Shown piece after piece: positions 45,408 through 57,843 of a DNA stretch of 64,000 nucleotides. A model generated the notes under the pieces. The model saw only the letters and a list, made by a program, of their open reading frames with translations. It was not told the DNA's origin and searched no databases. Where the stretch lies: contig JAMZAV010000158.1 of NCBI GenBank assembly GCA_024449915.1, forward strand, positions 1,178,001-1,242,000, in the 5' to 3' direction. The first letter of the stretch is position 1. Every line of letters starts with the position of its first letter. The position numbers and the translations under genes are program-made. Source of the DNA: Sweltsa coloradensis. Taxonomy: Eukaryota > Arthropoda > Insecta > Plecoptera > Chloroperlidae.

Positions 45408-45577
45408 CGCTGGCGAGTAGACCATCTCCTCCCTGAGAAAGGTGTTTTCTCCAGCTGCCTTGTCAAACAAGCCCCAGTCCATCTTGATGTCCCAGGCGTA
45501 AGCGTAACATGAGCTCAGGATCGAGGAGCCGATCCACAGGTAGAGGTACGGGTTGTTCAGTATATCGGGGTATGTGC
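45408..45577 (-). CDS. XPR1: XPR1-like, EXS exon with [11 protein letters not shown]
   Basis: It runs from ATCTTGCAG|GC to CCAGCG|GTAGGC, from phase 1 to phase 0. It encodes [20 protein letters not shown], then [20 protein letters not shown] and [15 protein letters not shown]. The [10 protein letters not shown] and FLREE motifs are diagnostic of XPR1/SYG1 EXS domains. The next exon follows after 545 bp. Confidence 0.92.
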
Positions 45578-45999
45578 CTGCAAGATAAAATGACATATTT
45601 ATTGTAGAAGGGGCGAGAATACATCAATAGAAAGATCTCTATATAAATTTAAACGACAATGCATTCAGAGAAAATCCTCATTTTAAACACGAGAACTAAT
45701 AAGAATAGCTAAGGAAAATAAAAAACAATCTAGGTGCCCGTCAGGGAACCACATCTCAGACACCTTATATAGAGATTTCAAGGTGTCACAAAACCGTCAT
45801 AAAACGTAAAATGAATCTGAAAACTGTTATAATTGGGTGAATTTAGGTACCTGATAACACGTGTCAAGTTTGGTTGAGGTACGAGCATTCCCTCAGGGTG
45901 ATTTGTTTTTGTTAAAACACGCCCAAAATCACTTTCATATGTTAGTTACTACACTTACATCATCAAGTGCCACCGTACGGTACGCCTGCAAAAGATAAG

Positions 46000-46510
46000 T
46001 TTTTAACCCGCAATACACGCGTGCTCTCAGCTGTTGACAGTCCCCAGACTACCACACTCGCGCCACCACACGGTACTCCTGCAATCCGAGCGGTTTGCAA
46101 CCCGCAACACACAACCTCAGCTGTCGACAGCCCCTAGTAGTTCCCCAGACTGCCACACTCGAGCCACCGTACGGTACGCCTGCAATCCGAGCAGTTAGGC
46201 AACCCGCAATACACAACCTCAGCTGTCGACAGCCCCTAGTAGTTCCCCAGACTGCCACACTCGCGCCACCGTACGGTACGCCTGCAATCCGAGCAGTTTG
46301 CAACCCGCAATACACAACCTCACTGTCGACAGCCCCTAGTAGTTCCCCAGACTGCCACACTCGCGCCACCGTACGGTACGCCTACAATCCGAGCGGTTTG
46401 CAACCAGCAATGTACAACCTCAGCTGTCGACAGCCCCTGGTAGTTCCCCAGACTGCCACCGCAGCACCGCACGGTACTCCTGCAATCCAATAGTTTGCAA
46501 CCTGCAACAC
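46000..46510. repeat. Minisatellite, about 101 bp, five copies
   Basis: CCCAGACTGCCACACTCG-type segments recur at 46043, 46144, 46246, 46346 and 46447. Each is followed by CGGTACGCCTGCAATCCGAG and CTGTCGACAGCCCCTAGTAG. CTGTCGACAG is itself a palindrome. Open frames on both strands are by-products. Confidence 0.9.
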
Positions 46511-46974
46511 ACGTTTTACTAAAAGCGCAATGAGTAGCAACTTTTCCTTTGGAGAGTAATAGGATGAAGAAAAATATCATGCTCTCATGCTATTATTAGG
46601 TATTGGAAATATTGGATTCCAAAACGTCTCATTTAACCAATACTCATCAAAACGTTTTATTTTTGCAAACCTGCTTATCAGGCTATTGAGGGATAAATAC
46701 CTGTGACCAACTGGAAACAGGTTGTGAGGGTATGAGAAGGAATATGAGAGGGATCAATGTCTAAAACTTGCCTTATTGAGTTATAGCCAAATTATTTTAT
46801 TAAAACTATTTGTTTCTCATTGCTATTTTTATTTCTACAATAAATTGGTTTTTGAATGGATGAACATGCACTGTGAATAACATTTAAGTAGGAACTCATT
46901 TTCGAGAGGGGTGTGGGGGGATAACGAGCTTACTTGTCTTGTCTTCACACTATAATAAATATATAAAAAAAAAA

Positions 46975-47395
46975 AAAAAATCAATTTTATTTTAGAGTCT
47001 ACCCACTCAGTCATATAAGTAAACTGATGTTTCACTGGGGGACAGTAAATTAAAGCGACCAAGCCAACCCTGTAGGCTCCGACGCAATCGACGAGTGAGC
47101 GATAACCAATCAAAGATCGATATTTTTTTTAATAGGAAATATATAGCAATCAGTGGTATGGACAGTGCGAACACACGCGGATCAACGCCAGAATCAAAAA
47201 GGCAGATTCAGAACAACTTTGAATGTTTTATGTGCTTCGTTGCTAGGACGGCTCCAAAGTCACAGTTTACTAACTCCTAAAGACAAGAACTAATGGACTT
47301 AAGTCCAAATCAGAAGTGAAAAAACTTCTGACTTGACCTTCTGCATTGAAAGCAGATTTGCTAACCACAAGACCAACGAGCCACACATATATACT
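46975..47395 (-). repeat. tRNA-derived SINE, second copy
   Basis: It matches the 44045-44480 copy throughout (AGAGTCTACCCACTCAG, CGACGCAATCGACGAGTGAG, CGTTGCTAGGACGGCTCCAA). It has lost about 15 bp of the tRNA-like head around the B box. Confidence 0.7.
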
Positions 47396-48184
47396 AGCCT
47401 CAAGTCAAGTCAGTACAACTATGGCGTGGTGATGAAGGGCGTACCTTCCATTCTAAGGAAGGGGAGTCATAGGAACGGGGGGGGGGCGTCTGTATGTAAG
47501 TTTTGACTGTCGTTTTACAAGCTTTTGTATGATTGTAATATTATACTTAAGGTAAAATACAAGTAGAATTCATTCATGGATGTGGGCAAAAACACGTAGT
47601 CTATACAAGGTACATAATATATAAATAAAATAAATAATTGTATTTAGATTGTAGCTGTTGAATTAACATTTAAATGTTACAAACGGACAAGACTTGAGTT
47701 TTCTTATTGGTTGCTTTGGGTTTTATTTTATTTTAACTCTCTGTTTTTTACAAATGTAAAAAATATATTTATTCCAATAATTTCTCTATTGTTTACATTA
47801 ACTTTTGCTTTGATGTCAAACACACTTAAATTTGATGTTTTAAATAGCCACATTTTTACTTATTTTTCCACATGTGTTCAGATGTAAAATGTTTATGTAA
47901 ACAAATAATTGAAATGGTTTCTGCTTTGAGGAACTTTGCTAAAAACATAAACACTGCGGTAATGACTGTATTCGACGACAGATGTCGGCAGCAGCAGCAC
48001 CGAACGGCGGTGTACGACATAAACACAATATTACAAGTTGTCAGCCGCACGCAGGCTTGCTTATGAACGTGGTACACGTTAAAAACAACTTCCCATTGTC
48101 AATCAATCAATCCTTAGGAACTGTTTACTCCCTCTTCACGAAGAGGTGTATAATACTAATGTATTAGTCTAAGTGAATAAAGAT

Positions 48185-48297
48185 CTACTCTACTCTACTC
48201 TACTCTACTCTACTCTACTCTACTCTACTCTACACTACTCTACACTACTCTACTCTACACTACTCTACTCTACTCTACTCTACTCTACTCTACTCTA
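48185..48297. repeat. (CTACT)n pentamer array
   Basis: About 22 units of CTACT, with four CTACA variants, follow AGTGAATAAAGATC. A pentamer tail after AATAAA resembles the 3' end of a retroposed element. Confidence 0.9.
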
Positions 48298-48669
48298 TAA
48301 TATGAAGTTATCCACACGTGATTTGAATGAACGAACTAAAAAACTAACATATTATTCCGCTATTACGCTCGCTAGTATTTTGACCCCCAACACAACATGT
48401 TTCGTATACATACTTCAACTATTTGTTTCCCCTTACCCCCCACCGCCCACCACCCTCCGCCACCCACTCACACCAGTTGTATTCTGTCCAAGCCAGGACG
48501 GATGGGAACTTCCTGTTGATGTTTATTCTGTTCGGTTATATCTCTGATGTAATTAATCAGACGAAACGATGTAGAATAACGAGACTATTCATTCATATTT
48601 TTAGGCTGATGTTTCTCATATGATACAAACTTGCACTTCCATTTCCCAGTCTGCCTTTTAACTTTATCT

Positions 48670-50440
48670 AGGGGTGACGGTCGTTCGCCCGCAGCCAAGC
48701 GCACGCGACTGCTAGAAGGCGATGACTAACTCGACCCTGTTTACTCCTACCCGAGTTGGGGGGTTTTCAGCTATCTGCACACGCCGCCCCAATTTACAGT
48801 CTTGAAACTCGGTATATGACCTGATATGTAGTCCATGACATACAAAAAAAAATCAGCCCGATCCGATAAACCATTCCGTGTTAAAAAAGTGTCTCAAAAT
48901 GGTCGAAAAAATTCCGGCTGGCTGGGTGGCTAGCTGGATGTGGATTCTGAGGGAGAGGAATAAGAGTCTACAGAGAAAACGGTACATCTTAGAACTATAA
49001 AACTTGGACCACACTTAGAGGTACCTCCGTCTTATGCACTTTTGCTTTCAAAACCAAAACCAAAATCATTTAAACCATTTAAATTCAAAACCATTAATAA
49101 ATATCTAACACATGGGCTTCAAGCGCAAAATTTGGCATAGGGGTAGATACAAATATCAGAATTAATAATCCGCCAAGAGGCAAGCGATTTTCCACCCCCA
49201 ACAACCCCTAAATCATCCCCTAAAATTGGAATAATTCATAGCTCTAACCCAAAATTGAATTTTGATTCAAATTAGTTATTAAAATTATGTTTAAATGTGT
49301 TTTAACCCAATCGGCATATTCTTATTTCCTAAATCACATTTTTTTAACCCCCATCCCTAATAGTTTGTATTATACCTTCATTTCCAGCATTCACAATGAA
49401 GGCACCTAATGAGTTATCAGTATGAAATTTATTTGGCATGATGGTACAAATAATATGAAAATTAATCCGCCCAGAGGCAAGCGATATTCCACCCCTAACA
49501 CCCCCTAAATCATCCCCTAAAATTGGAATAATTCATAGCCCAAACCCAAAATAGAATTTTTATTCAAATTAGTTATTAAAATTATGTTTTAATGTGTTTT
49601 AACCCAATCGGCCTATATTCTCATTTCCTAAACCACATTTTTTCAACCCCCATCCCTAGTAGTTTATATTATTTTTACCTTGATTTCCAGCATTGACCAT
49701 GAAGACACCTAATAAGTTATCAGCATGAAATTTGGCATGACCTTAGCCGTCCGGGCTATGCTCTTACCAACTGAGCTATGCAGCCACCAATTTAATTCTT
49801 ACGAAAATTTAGAAAGTGAATCAAACTCCGTCTAAGCCGTACATCCGAGCAATTTAGAGGAAAATCACATTTGAAATTTCCCTCTTTCTTTGAGATTTCG
49901 TTTACAAGTATTTCACGCCTTGATATGAAACAAACAGCAAAAAGATGTGATATCCCCCCCAAATACAAAAATTTGTAAAAAAAACAAAAAAAAACGGCAG
50001 CCAAGCTCTCCTTCAAAAGTCTTTGTCAGTGAATGTTGTGAGATATAGAATTTGAGCCAATCTTTTCATTCTTCCAAGTAAGATCATTTCGCCTATTGAC
50101 GAGCGCCAAGCCAACCATTTTCATGGTAAAAAAAGTAAAAATTTTAAACTCAAAATCACAAAAAAAATTACTTGGCCATTGTCTTTTTAAAGTTCTCATT
50201 TTGAACTAAATTCAATTGCCATTTAATTTTTTATGACTTGGAATTAATTTATACTTTTTTTACCACGAAAATGGTTGGCTTGGCGCTCGTCAACAGGCGA
50301 AATGATCTTACTTGGAAGAATGAAAGATTGGCTCAAATTCTATATCTCACAACATTCACTGCCAAAGACTTTTGAATGAGAGCTTGCCTGCCGTTTTTTT
50401 TTTTTTTACAAATTTTTGTATTTGGGGTATCTATTACTAT
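48670..50440 (-). repeat. Family R3 element, inverted, with long palindrome
   Basis: Positions 48670-49100 match the 18150-18790 block in reverse. Two copies of a 300-bp unit follow (TTGGAATAATTCATAGC, ACCCAATCGGC, near 49220-49400 and 49520-49700). A tRNA-like half (TAGCTCAGTTGGTAAGAGCA on the minus strand, 49740-49790) comes next. The foldback at about 49950-50430 has arms sharing GGCAGCCAAGCTCTCCTTC and GACGAGCGCCAAGCCAACC. Confidence 0.6.
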
Positions 50441-50486
50441 AGGCATTAAGGAAGATCAGGCAAATCTGTTACTTGCTTCTTGGCAT

Positions 50487-51064
50487 GATTGGATGAGCGT
50501 AGCGAGCGTAGCGAGCGAAGCAAAGATTCCATTAAACTACACTGGAAAAAAAATTCCGGGATGTTTTTTTCTTCTTTTTTTTTGTATTTTTGTCTGTTTG
50601 TTAGTTTGTAGCTAAACCGATACTCCGATTGCAATGAAATTTTATGGAGGCCTTCGAAATCTCTAAACTTAGAACTGCCACGTTTTTTAGCGCAATCGAA
50701 AAATTATTTCTCATGAAAATCGAAATTTTACAGGTTTTTTCATTTTTAAAACAATTCTTTGACTTATAACACCTACATGCTCTATCCTATTGTAATGATT
50801 TTCCACAGAATCTTAATTTTATAAAATTTATATATTCGTGTAAAATTTGAGCGCAATCGAATAATTATTTGTTATGAAAATCGCAATTTTACTTTTTTTA
50901 CTTTTTTTTAATTAACGATTAATAATAATATAAAAAAAGTTAATTTTTTATTTAATTTTATTTAATTTTAAAAATCTTCGACTTTGTAATAATTTTTTCA
51001 CAGAACAACAGAAAATCCGCATAACACATGGCAGCTCAATGCACCAATTACGCTCATCCAACAA
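50487..51064 (+). repeat. Family R2 element, direct copy
   Basis: It starts TTGGATGAGCGTAGCGAGCG and ends TTACGCTCATCCAAC, followed by the shared outer block AACGCGGCGGGACTTAAG. Subunits are as at 8307-9056 but fewer. Confidence 0.65.
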
Positions 51065-51706
51065 CGCGGCGGGACTTAAGAGGGTATGCTGAGGCTAGAA
51101 CGGAGGCGAGTTTAAGCGCTCAGCTTTCTGGATTTTTTGGGTAAACGGTTTATAACACCATTATCAAATTTCACACTAACGTTTATAAAGAATAAATCTA
51201 TGTTATACATTATGTGTATTCCTTAATTAATTCATTAATTTTGAATTAAATTTTAGTGAAATCACCAAAATTTACTCATTTTGGACAACTTCGGGAATTT
51301 ATTCAGAGTGTACAGATTTTTTTAACACAAATTTGCATACTGGATATCAACGTTTAAATCAATGTGAACGCGTAGGTTAATTTGGTTTCATCGTAAGATA
51401 AACGGTTTGGTGAGAATTTCCAGAATTGAAATCTATGTTTTGGATTTCCCATTTTTCCACGTTTTGGACTTATGTCTCGCAATGGATTTTTTAAGTTTAT
51501 TTTGTGCAACCAATTACGGAGATCAATATAAAAGTACTGTATTAACATCCATTCAAAATTTGGTAATGATATTACCAACTGTTCAGCAGAAATCATCAAC
51601 ACCTGTTTGCGCGCATTTGAGTTGGGCCAAGTCATGAATTGCACCCTGGACAGGCTTTCCACGAAGATTATTATTAACAGAATATAACTAAGTTATAAAT
51701 GCTCAC

Positions 51707-51922
51707 CGTTGTACTCGTAATAGTTTCGGAGGGTGGCGAAGATGACGACTAGGAAGGTCGTCGAGTACTTCCCGGCGTTGACGAGGTGAGGGAAGGCGTC
51801 CCGGGAGTCCCGGTAACGTCGCAGACACTGGGCGAACCGGAACCACGCGGGCAGACAGTTGACTATCGGCCGGAAGACGAAGGAGCGGTTCATGCACTGG
51901 CTGGAGTCGGGGAGGTTCACCA
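51707..51922 (-). CDS. XPR1: XPR1-like, EXS exon with RYRD motif
   Basis: It runs from TCTCTAG|TG (phase 1) to TACAACG|GTGAGC (phase 1). It encodes [60 protein letters not shown] and [20 protein letters not shown] and [10 protein letters not shown] are core EXS signatures, and the first arginine-rich helix is part of the phosphate path in XPR1. A shadow frame on the same strand in another phase is not used. Confidence 0.92.
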
Positions 51923-53020
51923 CTAGAGACAGAAACATGCACTCACGTTCACAGAGAGGTACTGACAAGCCTGACAAGGCTGTCCAAAGGGTACATTCCG
52001 AAAGCTGTTAAATATGCTTTGGTCCTGGCATTCTCCAGCACGTTAAAGCATCTCTAAGCTCGATATACTTTCGTAACACCTCAAGCATTGGCATAGCTGT
52101 TTCGGGGAGACGCGCATGCGCGCTGCAAACATATTTTAGCGTAATTGTTTGGTTAAGTTCGTCATATAGGGCGTTTAAGTTATTAGTGAAATAACAAAGT
52201 GACTTACCGTTGTTAATTCAAGCGGCTGACTCAGGTGAAACAACTATTACGTAAGTTTTTTGGGTTTTGTTACGTCATAGAACAATACATTAACAATTTA
52301 ATGAAGTGATCAGCCATTTTTGTTTTTAAAATACCGCCAATTCTCCCACTTAGTGAGAATGCTCAAGTGAAAACCTCGAGCATAGAGTATGCTGAATATG
52401 CTCACAAATCACAACAGCTTTCGGAACGGGTGAAGCATGCAAATAGCATATTGAACAACTTTCGGAACGTACCCATAGTCGCGTACCGTGTATACAACGC
52501 ATGAGGCGCCACTATCGGTATAATATTGAATGTATTGTAATATACAGAGATTTCAAGCACTCTTGGTTCTGCAACATGTAGCAAGAATGTGCGAGTGTAA
52601 AGTGGCTCCCAAGGAAAAACGTTTTGAAGTTTGAACTTCAGGTGTTTGGCAACAAATGGGTAGCACTAATCCAAATATATACGTTTGTTTAAGAAGTTAT
52701 ATTAAAGGTATATTGTTTAAAACAAAATCAGTTCGTTATTCGTATACTCAATCACTAATACGCACCAATGTTCATGAATTCATAATAATGACAGTCGTGA
52801 GTCGTGTGTTTAGAATAACATTTATTATAAACATGTGTTTTAAAGGAATTCCAAATGGCTGGATTATGTGAATATTATAAAGAGTTAAAATATAACGTTG
52901 CATTTAAATTTTGAGATGTTTTTGGGCAAATGTGTCTATTCATTCTCGTGCTTAAAGTACAGTACTAGAGAGTTGAATGTCACGCAGAGTTTGTCAGAGT
53001 ATACATTCACGTAGGCCTAC
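51923..53020 (-). other. XPR1-like intron
   Basis: No repeat family is recognised with confidence. Frames here are short and unsupported. Confidence 0.5.
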
Positions 53021-53171
53021 CTCCCGTGGCATCCAGCCAGTTCCCGTTGATTGTGTAGAAACATGCGAGAAACTGGAAGTCTAGCAAGGCGAAGACCAGG
53101 CTGTTCAGTTGGTCGGCCAGCCAGAAGTCAGCGAAGCCAACACGGAAGAACGGAGCTGCGAAGATTCTACC
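53021..53171 (-). CDS. XPR1: XPR1-like, exon with GFADFWLADQLNSL
   Basis: It runs from GTGTCCAG|GGT (phase 0) to GGAG|GTAGGC (phase 1). It encodes GRIFAAPFFRVGFADFWLAD, QLNSLVFALLDFQFLACFYT and INGNWLDATG. APFFRVGFADFWLADQLNSL is the conserved entry into the EXS domain. Compared with vertebrate XPR1 the following extracellular loop is short. Confidence 0.92.
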
Positions 53172-53394
53172 CTGGACACAGAAAGACGACACTCTTATGT
53201 TCTATTTCGTTACAATTATTCCTCCAAGCTTAATCGTGACCCTTACTACCAACACAATGTAACAAATTGAACAATACCAAAAACTTACATCATAGTTCTA
53301 AATTATACTTTATTGCATTTTTTAACTGCAATTAATGTGAATCCCTATTAGAGAGTACCTCGTTTAGAGTTGAATCAAAGGGATATCTAACTAG

Positions 53395-53552
53395 GAAAAC
53401 GCCAAAGTCGTTGTTAAACGAGTGAGAGAGCCATGTTTATAGTACCTGGTATCATTCCCCATACTGGGCTAGATCCAGCCTTGGGTATAAGGGATGTTCC
53501 CGGGTACTCAACACTTGGCTCACTCACTCGTTTAACGACTTTGGCGTTTCAC
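53395..53552. repeat. Palindrome, about 155 bp
   Basis: AAACGCCAAAGTCGTTGTTA, ACGAGTGAGAGAGCCA on the left is answered by TGGCTCACTCACTCGTTTAA, CGACTTTGGCGTTT on the right. Pairing partly continues inward (AGTACCTGG against CCCGGGTACT). Confidence 0.75.
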
Positions 53553-53707
53553 GAGTTATTTCAATTGTACATTCAAAATGCGAATCGTGTTCGAAACGTA
53601 TTAACGTGGAACATTAACAAATTTCCAAGATAAAACAAAATCACCTAATTTTTATTTCCTATTCAACACCCATCAAAAATAATATGTGGGTGTAAAAATA
53701 TAAAAAA

Positions 53708-53790
53708 GTTTTAGTAAACGGGCATCGAACCCCAACCCACCGTGCGATAGGCTAAATGCTTACCACTAGGCCATGCCAGCCAGGTAGACT
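53708..53790 (-). repeat. tRNA-like sequence (SINE head)
   Basis: The minus strand reads CTGGCATGGCCTAGTGGTAA, GCATTTAGCCTATCGCACGG and TTGGGGTTCGATGCCCG. It has A- and B-box-like segments but no clean cloverleaf, so it is more likely a SINE head than a tRNA gene. Confidence 0.45.
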
Positions 53791-53879
53791 CGTCCCGCTA
53801 GCTGCTCACTAAACAAATTGCTATCAATATTTTTTCGAAATCACATTTTTATTTACTAGGAAAACGCTTAAGTCCCGCC

Positions 53880-54615
53880 GCGTTGATGGATGAGCTTTTT
53901 TAAAGTTTTTAGTTTGCGTGGGATATCTTTACTTTTGCAAGTGCTTTGTTTTTCTGCCGACGCATTGTAGGTGATTGTTGTCAAGTTTCTATTGTTTCTT
54001 GTTGATTTGTTATTATTTAACGTAAAAATCTTACATTAAAAGCTATATTTCTATGGATTCTGGCTAACTTTTTCAACATTTTCTTTCAAAAGGTACTACA
54101 TCACCATAACCTTAATGTCCATGTATAATATGAACGTTGTAGCCCCACCCGTTTGGTCAGAATTGGCCCAAATGGCACGAAAATATCGCACAAAAAGTCA
54201 AAAAACGTATATTAAAAGCTTTATTTCTCTAGATTCTGGCTAACTTTTTCAACTTTTTCTTTCAGAAAGCAATACATCACCATAACCTTAATGTCCATGT
54301 GAAATATTAACGTTGTAGCCCCACCCGTTTGATCAGAATTGGCCCAAATGGCACGAAAATATCGCACTAAAAATCGAAAAAAATCGTAAAAGTACGATAT
54401 TTATGAGAAATATTTCTTCGATTGTACCCAAAAACGTGGCAAGTCTAAGTTCAGAGAAAACGAAGGTCGTGTCAAATTTTCATCAAGATCGCATATGCCG
54501 TTTGCCCGGTAGAGAGCGAACAAACAGACAGAAAAACGAAAAAAAAAAAAAAAAAAACACCCGAGCTAAATTTTTTGGGGGGTCGGTGAAATTGAAGTCT
54601 TCGCTTCGCTCATCC
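53880..54615 (-). repeat. Family R2-related element, inverted, with two 170-bp units
   Basis: It is preceded by CTTAAGTCCCGCCGCGTTG and ends CTTCGCTCATCCAATT. Inside are two tandem units at about 54030-54195 and 54205-54370 (CTTAATGTCCATGT, GTAGCCCCACCCGTTTG, TCAGAATTGGCCCAAATGGC). These units also resemble a segment of family R1 (GGGGCTACAACGTTCATATT), linking the two families. Confidence 0.55.
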
Positions 54616-54726
54616 AATTAATGGATCTAGCTGATTTTGTTGAAAGTTCTCAGTAAACACGTACCGGATGTCCGTTTAAAATTTCAGCGCAATCTGTTCA
54701 GTGGTTCGGCTGATTTTCGACGTACA

Positions 54727-54728
54727 GC

Positions 54729-54765
<37 letters not shown>

Positions 54766-54768
54766 CAC
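54727..54768. repeat. (GACA)n microsatellite
   Basis: About ten units of CAGA/GACA. Confidence 0.85.
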
Positions 54769-54913
54769 AGAATCACAGAATGAGGGCCGTTTGAGTTGAA
54801 TGGAGACACTCAGTCGCTCCGCTCCCTCGTTTAATTAAGGGAATGATTAGGAATATTTTTAGAATCTAAACAAATCAGCTATAGCAACCAGCTGAGAACT
54901 GTTCTGAAACTTA

Positions 54914-55978
54914 TCTAGGTGGCCGTTAGGGCGCCGCAGCCAAGCCGCGGTGCGCTACACACTCAGGCACCTTGAACAGCAAGCAGATTTGGTATGATTT
55001 CGAAGTGTCACCTAGCCGTCATGAAACGTGATGTGAACTTAAAAAACTATCAAGTTCGAGGGGATTTAGGTGTCCGACAAACACATGCCAAATTTGGTTG
55101 GGGTAGGTACGAGCATTCCTTCTTGGTGAAAAAATGACTTGAAACATGCTCAAAATCACTTTAAGGATGTTAGTTACTACTGGCTACTACCGTCTAATTC
55201 GTTAGTTTCAATTGCCCAGCGATTCTCACCAAAAGGGTGGGGCTACAAAGTTCATATTTTACATGGACATTAAGGTAATAGATAGCGATGTAATTCCCTT
55301 TGAAAGAAAAAGTAAAAAAAAATTGCTGGAAGGCTTCCAAATAAAGGTTTTAAAATAAGCCTTATACAGGCATACAATCAACAAGTAACTATAGTTACGT
55401 GACAATAATCGCATACATTGTTTACAAAAAGCAAGTCTTTGGACTACAATATATTTTCATTCTATTGTTAATTGGTAATACCATAGCATTTAAATCGACT
55501 ATGATAAAATTTTTATATTTTAACAAATAATTTTGCAATGTAACTAAAAAGGAATGAGATCCCAATCCCACACATAACAATAACTTGTAAAAATACAGCC
55601 AAACCTTACACACTCAAAAGAAATGAGATCTAAAAAAGGGCCAAGCTCATCTACCCTTCAACATTTGTGCATTCTTAATTCATAAACGTACAGTGTCCCG
55701 TAACAACATCCTTGAAAAGCTTGGCAAAATTGAATTTGCATGACCATTACGTAAAAAATTAATTTGAAAAAAAGAATTTGGATGAACTAGTACGTTTAAA
55801 TTTATAGTTGCAAATTCTATTTTGCCAAGCTTTTCAAGAATGTTGTTACGGGGCACTGTACGTTTATGAATTAAGAATTCATGAATGTGGCAGGAAAGAT
55901 GAGCTTGGCCCTTTTTAGAACTCATTAATTTTGAGTGTGTAAGGTTTGGCTGTATCTTTACAAGTTTTGTTATGTGTG
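54914..55978 (+). repeat. Family R1 element, copy 2 (about 1.06 kb)
   Basis: It begins with CTAGGTGGCCGTTAGGGCGC and CGCGGTGCGCTACACACTC, runs through GGGATTTAGGTGTCCGACAA, GTGGGGCTACAAAGTTCATA and CAATCAACAAGTAACTATAG, and ends with a foldback hairpin. The hairpin arms are at about 55565-55745 and 55800-55978: CATCCTTGAAAAGCTTGGCA against CAAGCTTTTCAAGAATG. There is no coding potential. Confidence 0.75.
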
Positions 55979-56649
55979 GATGAAGTTATACCAGGAGACA
56001 ACCATTTTGTGACATGTGACAGTGATTGACGACTGAAGCAATCAGTTATAAGTCTAACAAGTGAGGTCACATGGGGATTTCTATAGAAATATCTCTATAG
56101 ATTTGAAGGGGTAGATGACCTAGTAGTAAAGTATTACGTAGTTAAGAGTCACGTAAGTTTTTGGATTTGAAGGTAAACGAAAAACGAAAGGCAATTCAAA
56201 AAGGCAAAAAGCAAGTCAATTGTAAGAGTACTCAATTAAGAAAATGTTTAGTGATAGCTCACTCTCCGTCCGATTTTGACACGTATCTATCTGTCCTTGC
56301 CGGACAGCTATGCTTAGTTTGACCAGTGACCACAGATAACAGAATCTGCTGTCTGTGGTTTGACCATGTAGTTGTAAATATCAACGTTTGTTTGACATTA
56401 ACCAAAAGCTTACTATGATCCATCATGTTACATTTGTTAATAGATGTAAATGTAATTGAATAATGCAACTCTATCCTATTAATTTATGAAACTGACTAAT
56501 CCATTTACTACATAAAGTTTTTAACAAACAAATTGTTCACAAAACTTGACGTCCCCCTTTTCTTCCTGTCATCCATTTTCTCAAACCGACCAATTTAGTT
56601 ATTTTTTTCTAACTTCTCTGAATCCCACAGAACACTGTAAACCTTTTTT

Positions 56650-56973
56650 ATATGTCACACAATCCTTACAATTTCATGTTTATACATTCTCAAATCAATA
56701 TTAGTAATAAAAAAGATATACTCACCTACTTAGTAAATGCAAATGTCCATGATTATGACACACGTAAAAAAATATCACCTACAGCTAAACTCATATCATA
56801 CAAAACTTGTCCAAGTAAACTCATACTACTTATATAAATCTCTTTATAACCATCTTCCAGACTCAATTAAAAACATTTCAAGCTATGACCATTTCAAACA
56901 TAAATTAAAACAAACTTTAATTCTAAAAGCCTACTATTGTCTTATTGATTACCGTAACGATATACTCACATAA
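56650..56973 (+). pseudogene. Non-LTR retrotransposon ORF2 C-terminal fragment
   Basis: Two overlapping frames separated by a frameshift near 56800 together resemble the C-terminal end of a LINE reverse transcriptase ORF. The first has VHDYDTRKK, the second YKSLYNHLPDSIKNISSYDH, FKHKLKQTLILKAYYCLIDY. The pattern 'H.Y.TR....', 'N.LP..I', 'FK..LK..L', 'A.Y...D' is typical of that region in several LINE clades. No reverse transcriptase core or endonuclease is present, so this is a 5'-truncated, inactive copy inside an XPR1 intron. Confidence 0.55.
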
Positions 56974-57260
56974 ATTCCTGTTATTACTTGATAATATTTA
57001 TTGACTGTATAATGAAATGAACCTTATTTTATTACTTTTCAATAATTATTATTTACAATTTATTACAATTATTATGTGTTTCTAAATAATGACAAATTTC
57101 TCATTATCTTAGTATTAGTAAACTTGATTTTATATTAGCTAAAGGACACAATACACTAAAACTTGTGTTTGTAGCGATATGAAATGTACAATTTGTCCTA
57201 ATAAAATTGAAAATCACAGTCTTGTCTACATCTGGCAAGGCTTTTACAACACTTACTCAC

Positions 57261-57508
57261 CAGGACCTTCATGACCCAGAACCTGGCCTCGTGCCGAAAC
57301 ACCTTGAAGGGGTTGACGATGAACAGGATCATGATGACGATGAGGGCCAGGGGGTTGGCGAAGGGCGGAATGCTGAGGGTGGCGCTGTACAGGAAGCTGA
57401 GGAGACTGAGCGTCCAGACGACTCCAAAGATGGCCGCCAACTCCATCAGGTGCTGCTCAGACAGGTGGTTGCGCGGGTCCAGCTCGAAGATCAGCACGTG
57501 GTTCACTC
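57261..57508 (-). CDS. XPR1: XPR1-like, membrane exon (VNHVLIFEL)
   Basis: It runs from ATCCCCAG|GA (phase 1) to GTCCTG|GTGAGT (phase 0). It encodes VNHVLIFELDPRNHLSEQHL, MELAAIFGVVWTLSLLSFLY, SATLSIPPFANPLALIVIMI, LFIVNPFKVF and RHEARFWVMKVL. This covers two or three hydrophobic helices between the SPX and EXS parts and ends before the conserved APFFRVGFADFW exon. VNHVLIFELDPR is strongly conserved in XPR1. Confidence 0.92.
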
Positions 57509-57608
57509 CTGGGGATAACAGTTTGATTTAAACTTATTTTCAATATTCACATGAATTGATTTGGTTGACACCACACTCAATTACTGCCCATCTCCTGTGT
57601 TCTTACTC

Positions 57609-57806
57609 ACCTGAGGAACGCCGGCCGTAGACGTTGACACCCATGAGGAATAGGATCTCTCTCTCTCTCTGTACCTCTCTCTCTCTTCTCAACCCACTCT
57701 CTGTATTTCTATTTCTCCATCTCATATGTCCTCTCTCACCTGAGGAACGCCAGCCGTAGACGTTGACACCCATGAGGAGGAGGAAGAGGAACTCTCTCTC
57801 TCTCTC

Positions 57807-57843
<37 letters not shown>

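Larger units (their letters stand above)
45578..51706 (-). other. XPR1-like intron, repeat-rich
   Basis: It holds a degraded R1 piece (45735-45960), a 101-bp minisatellite (46000-46510), a SINE (46975-47395), a TCTAC microsatellite tail (48185-48297), an inverted R3 copy (48670-50430) and an R2 copy (50487-51064). No coding exon is missed as far as reading phase shows. Confidence 0.65.

Noticed and set aside
46049..46580. Open frames of 86-132 codons on both strands
   Set aside because: By-products of the 101-bp minisatellite; both strands open equally and copies vary in length.
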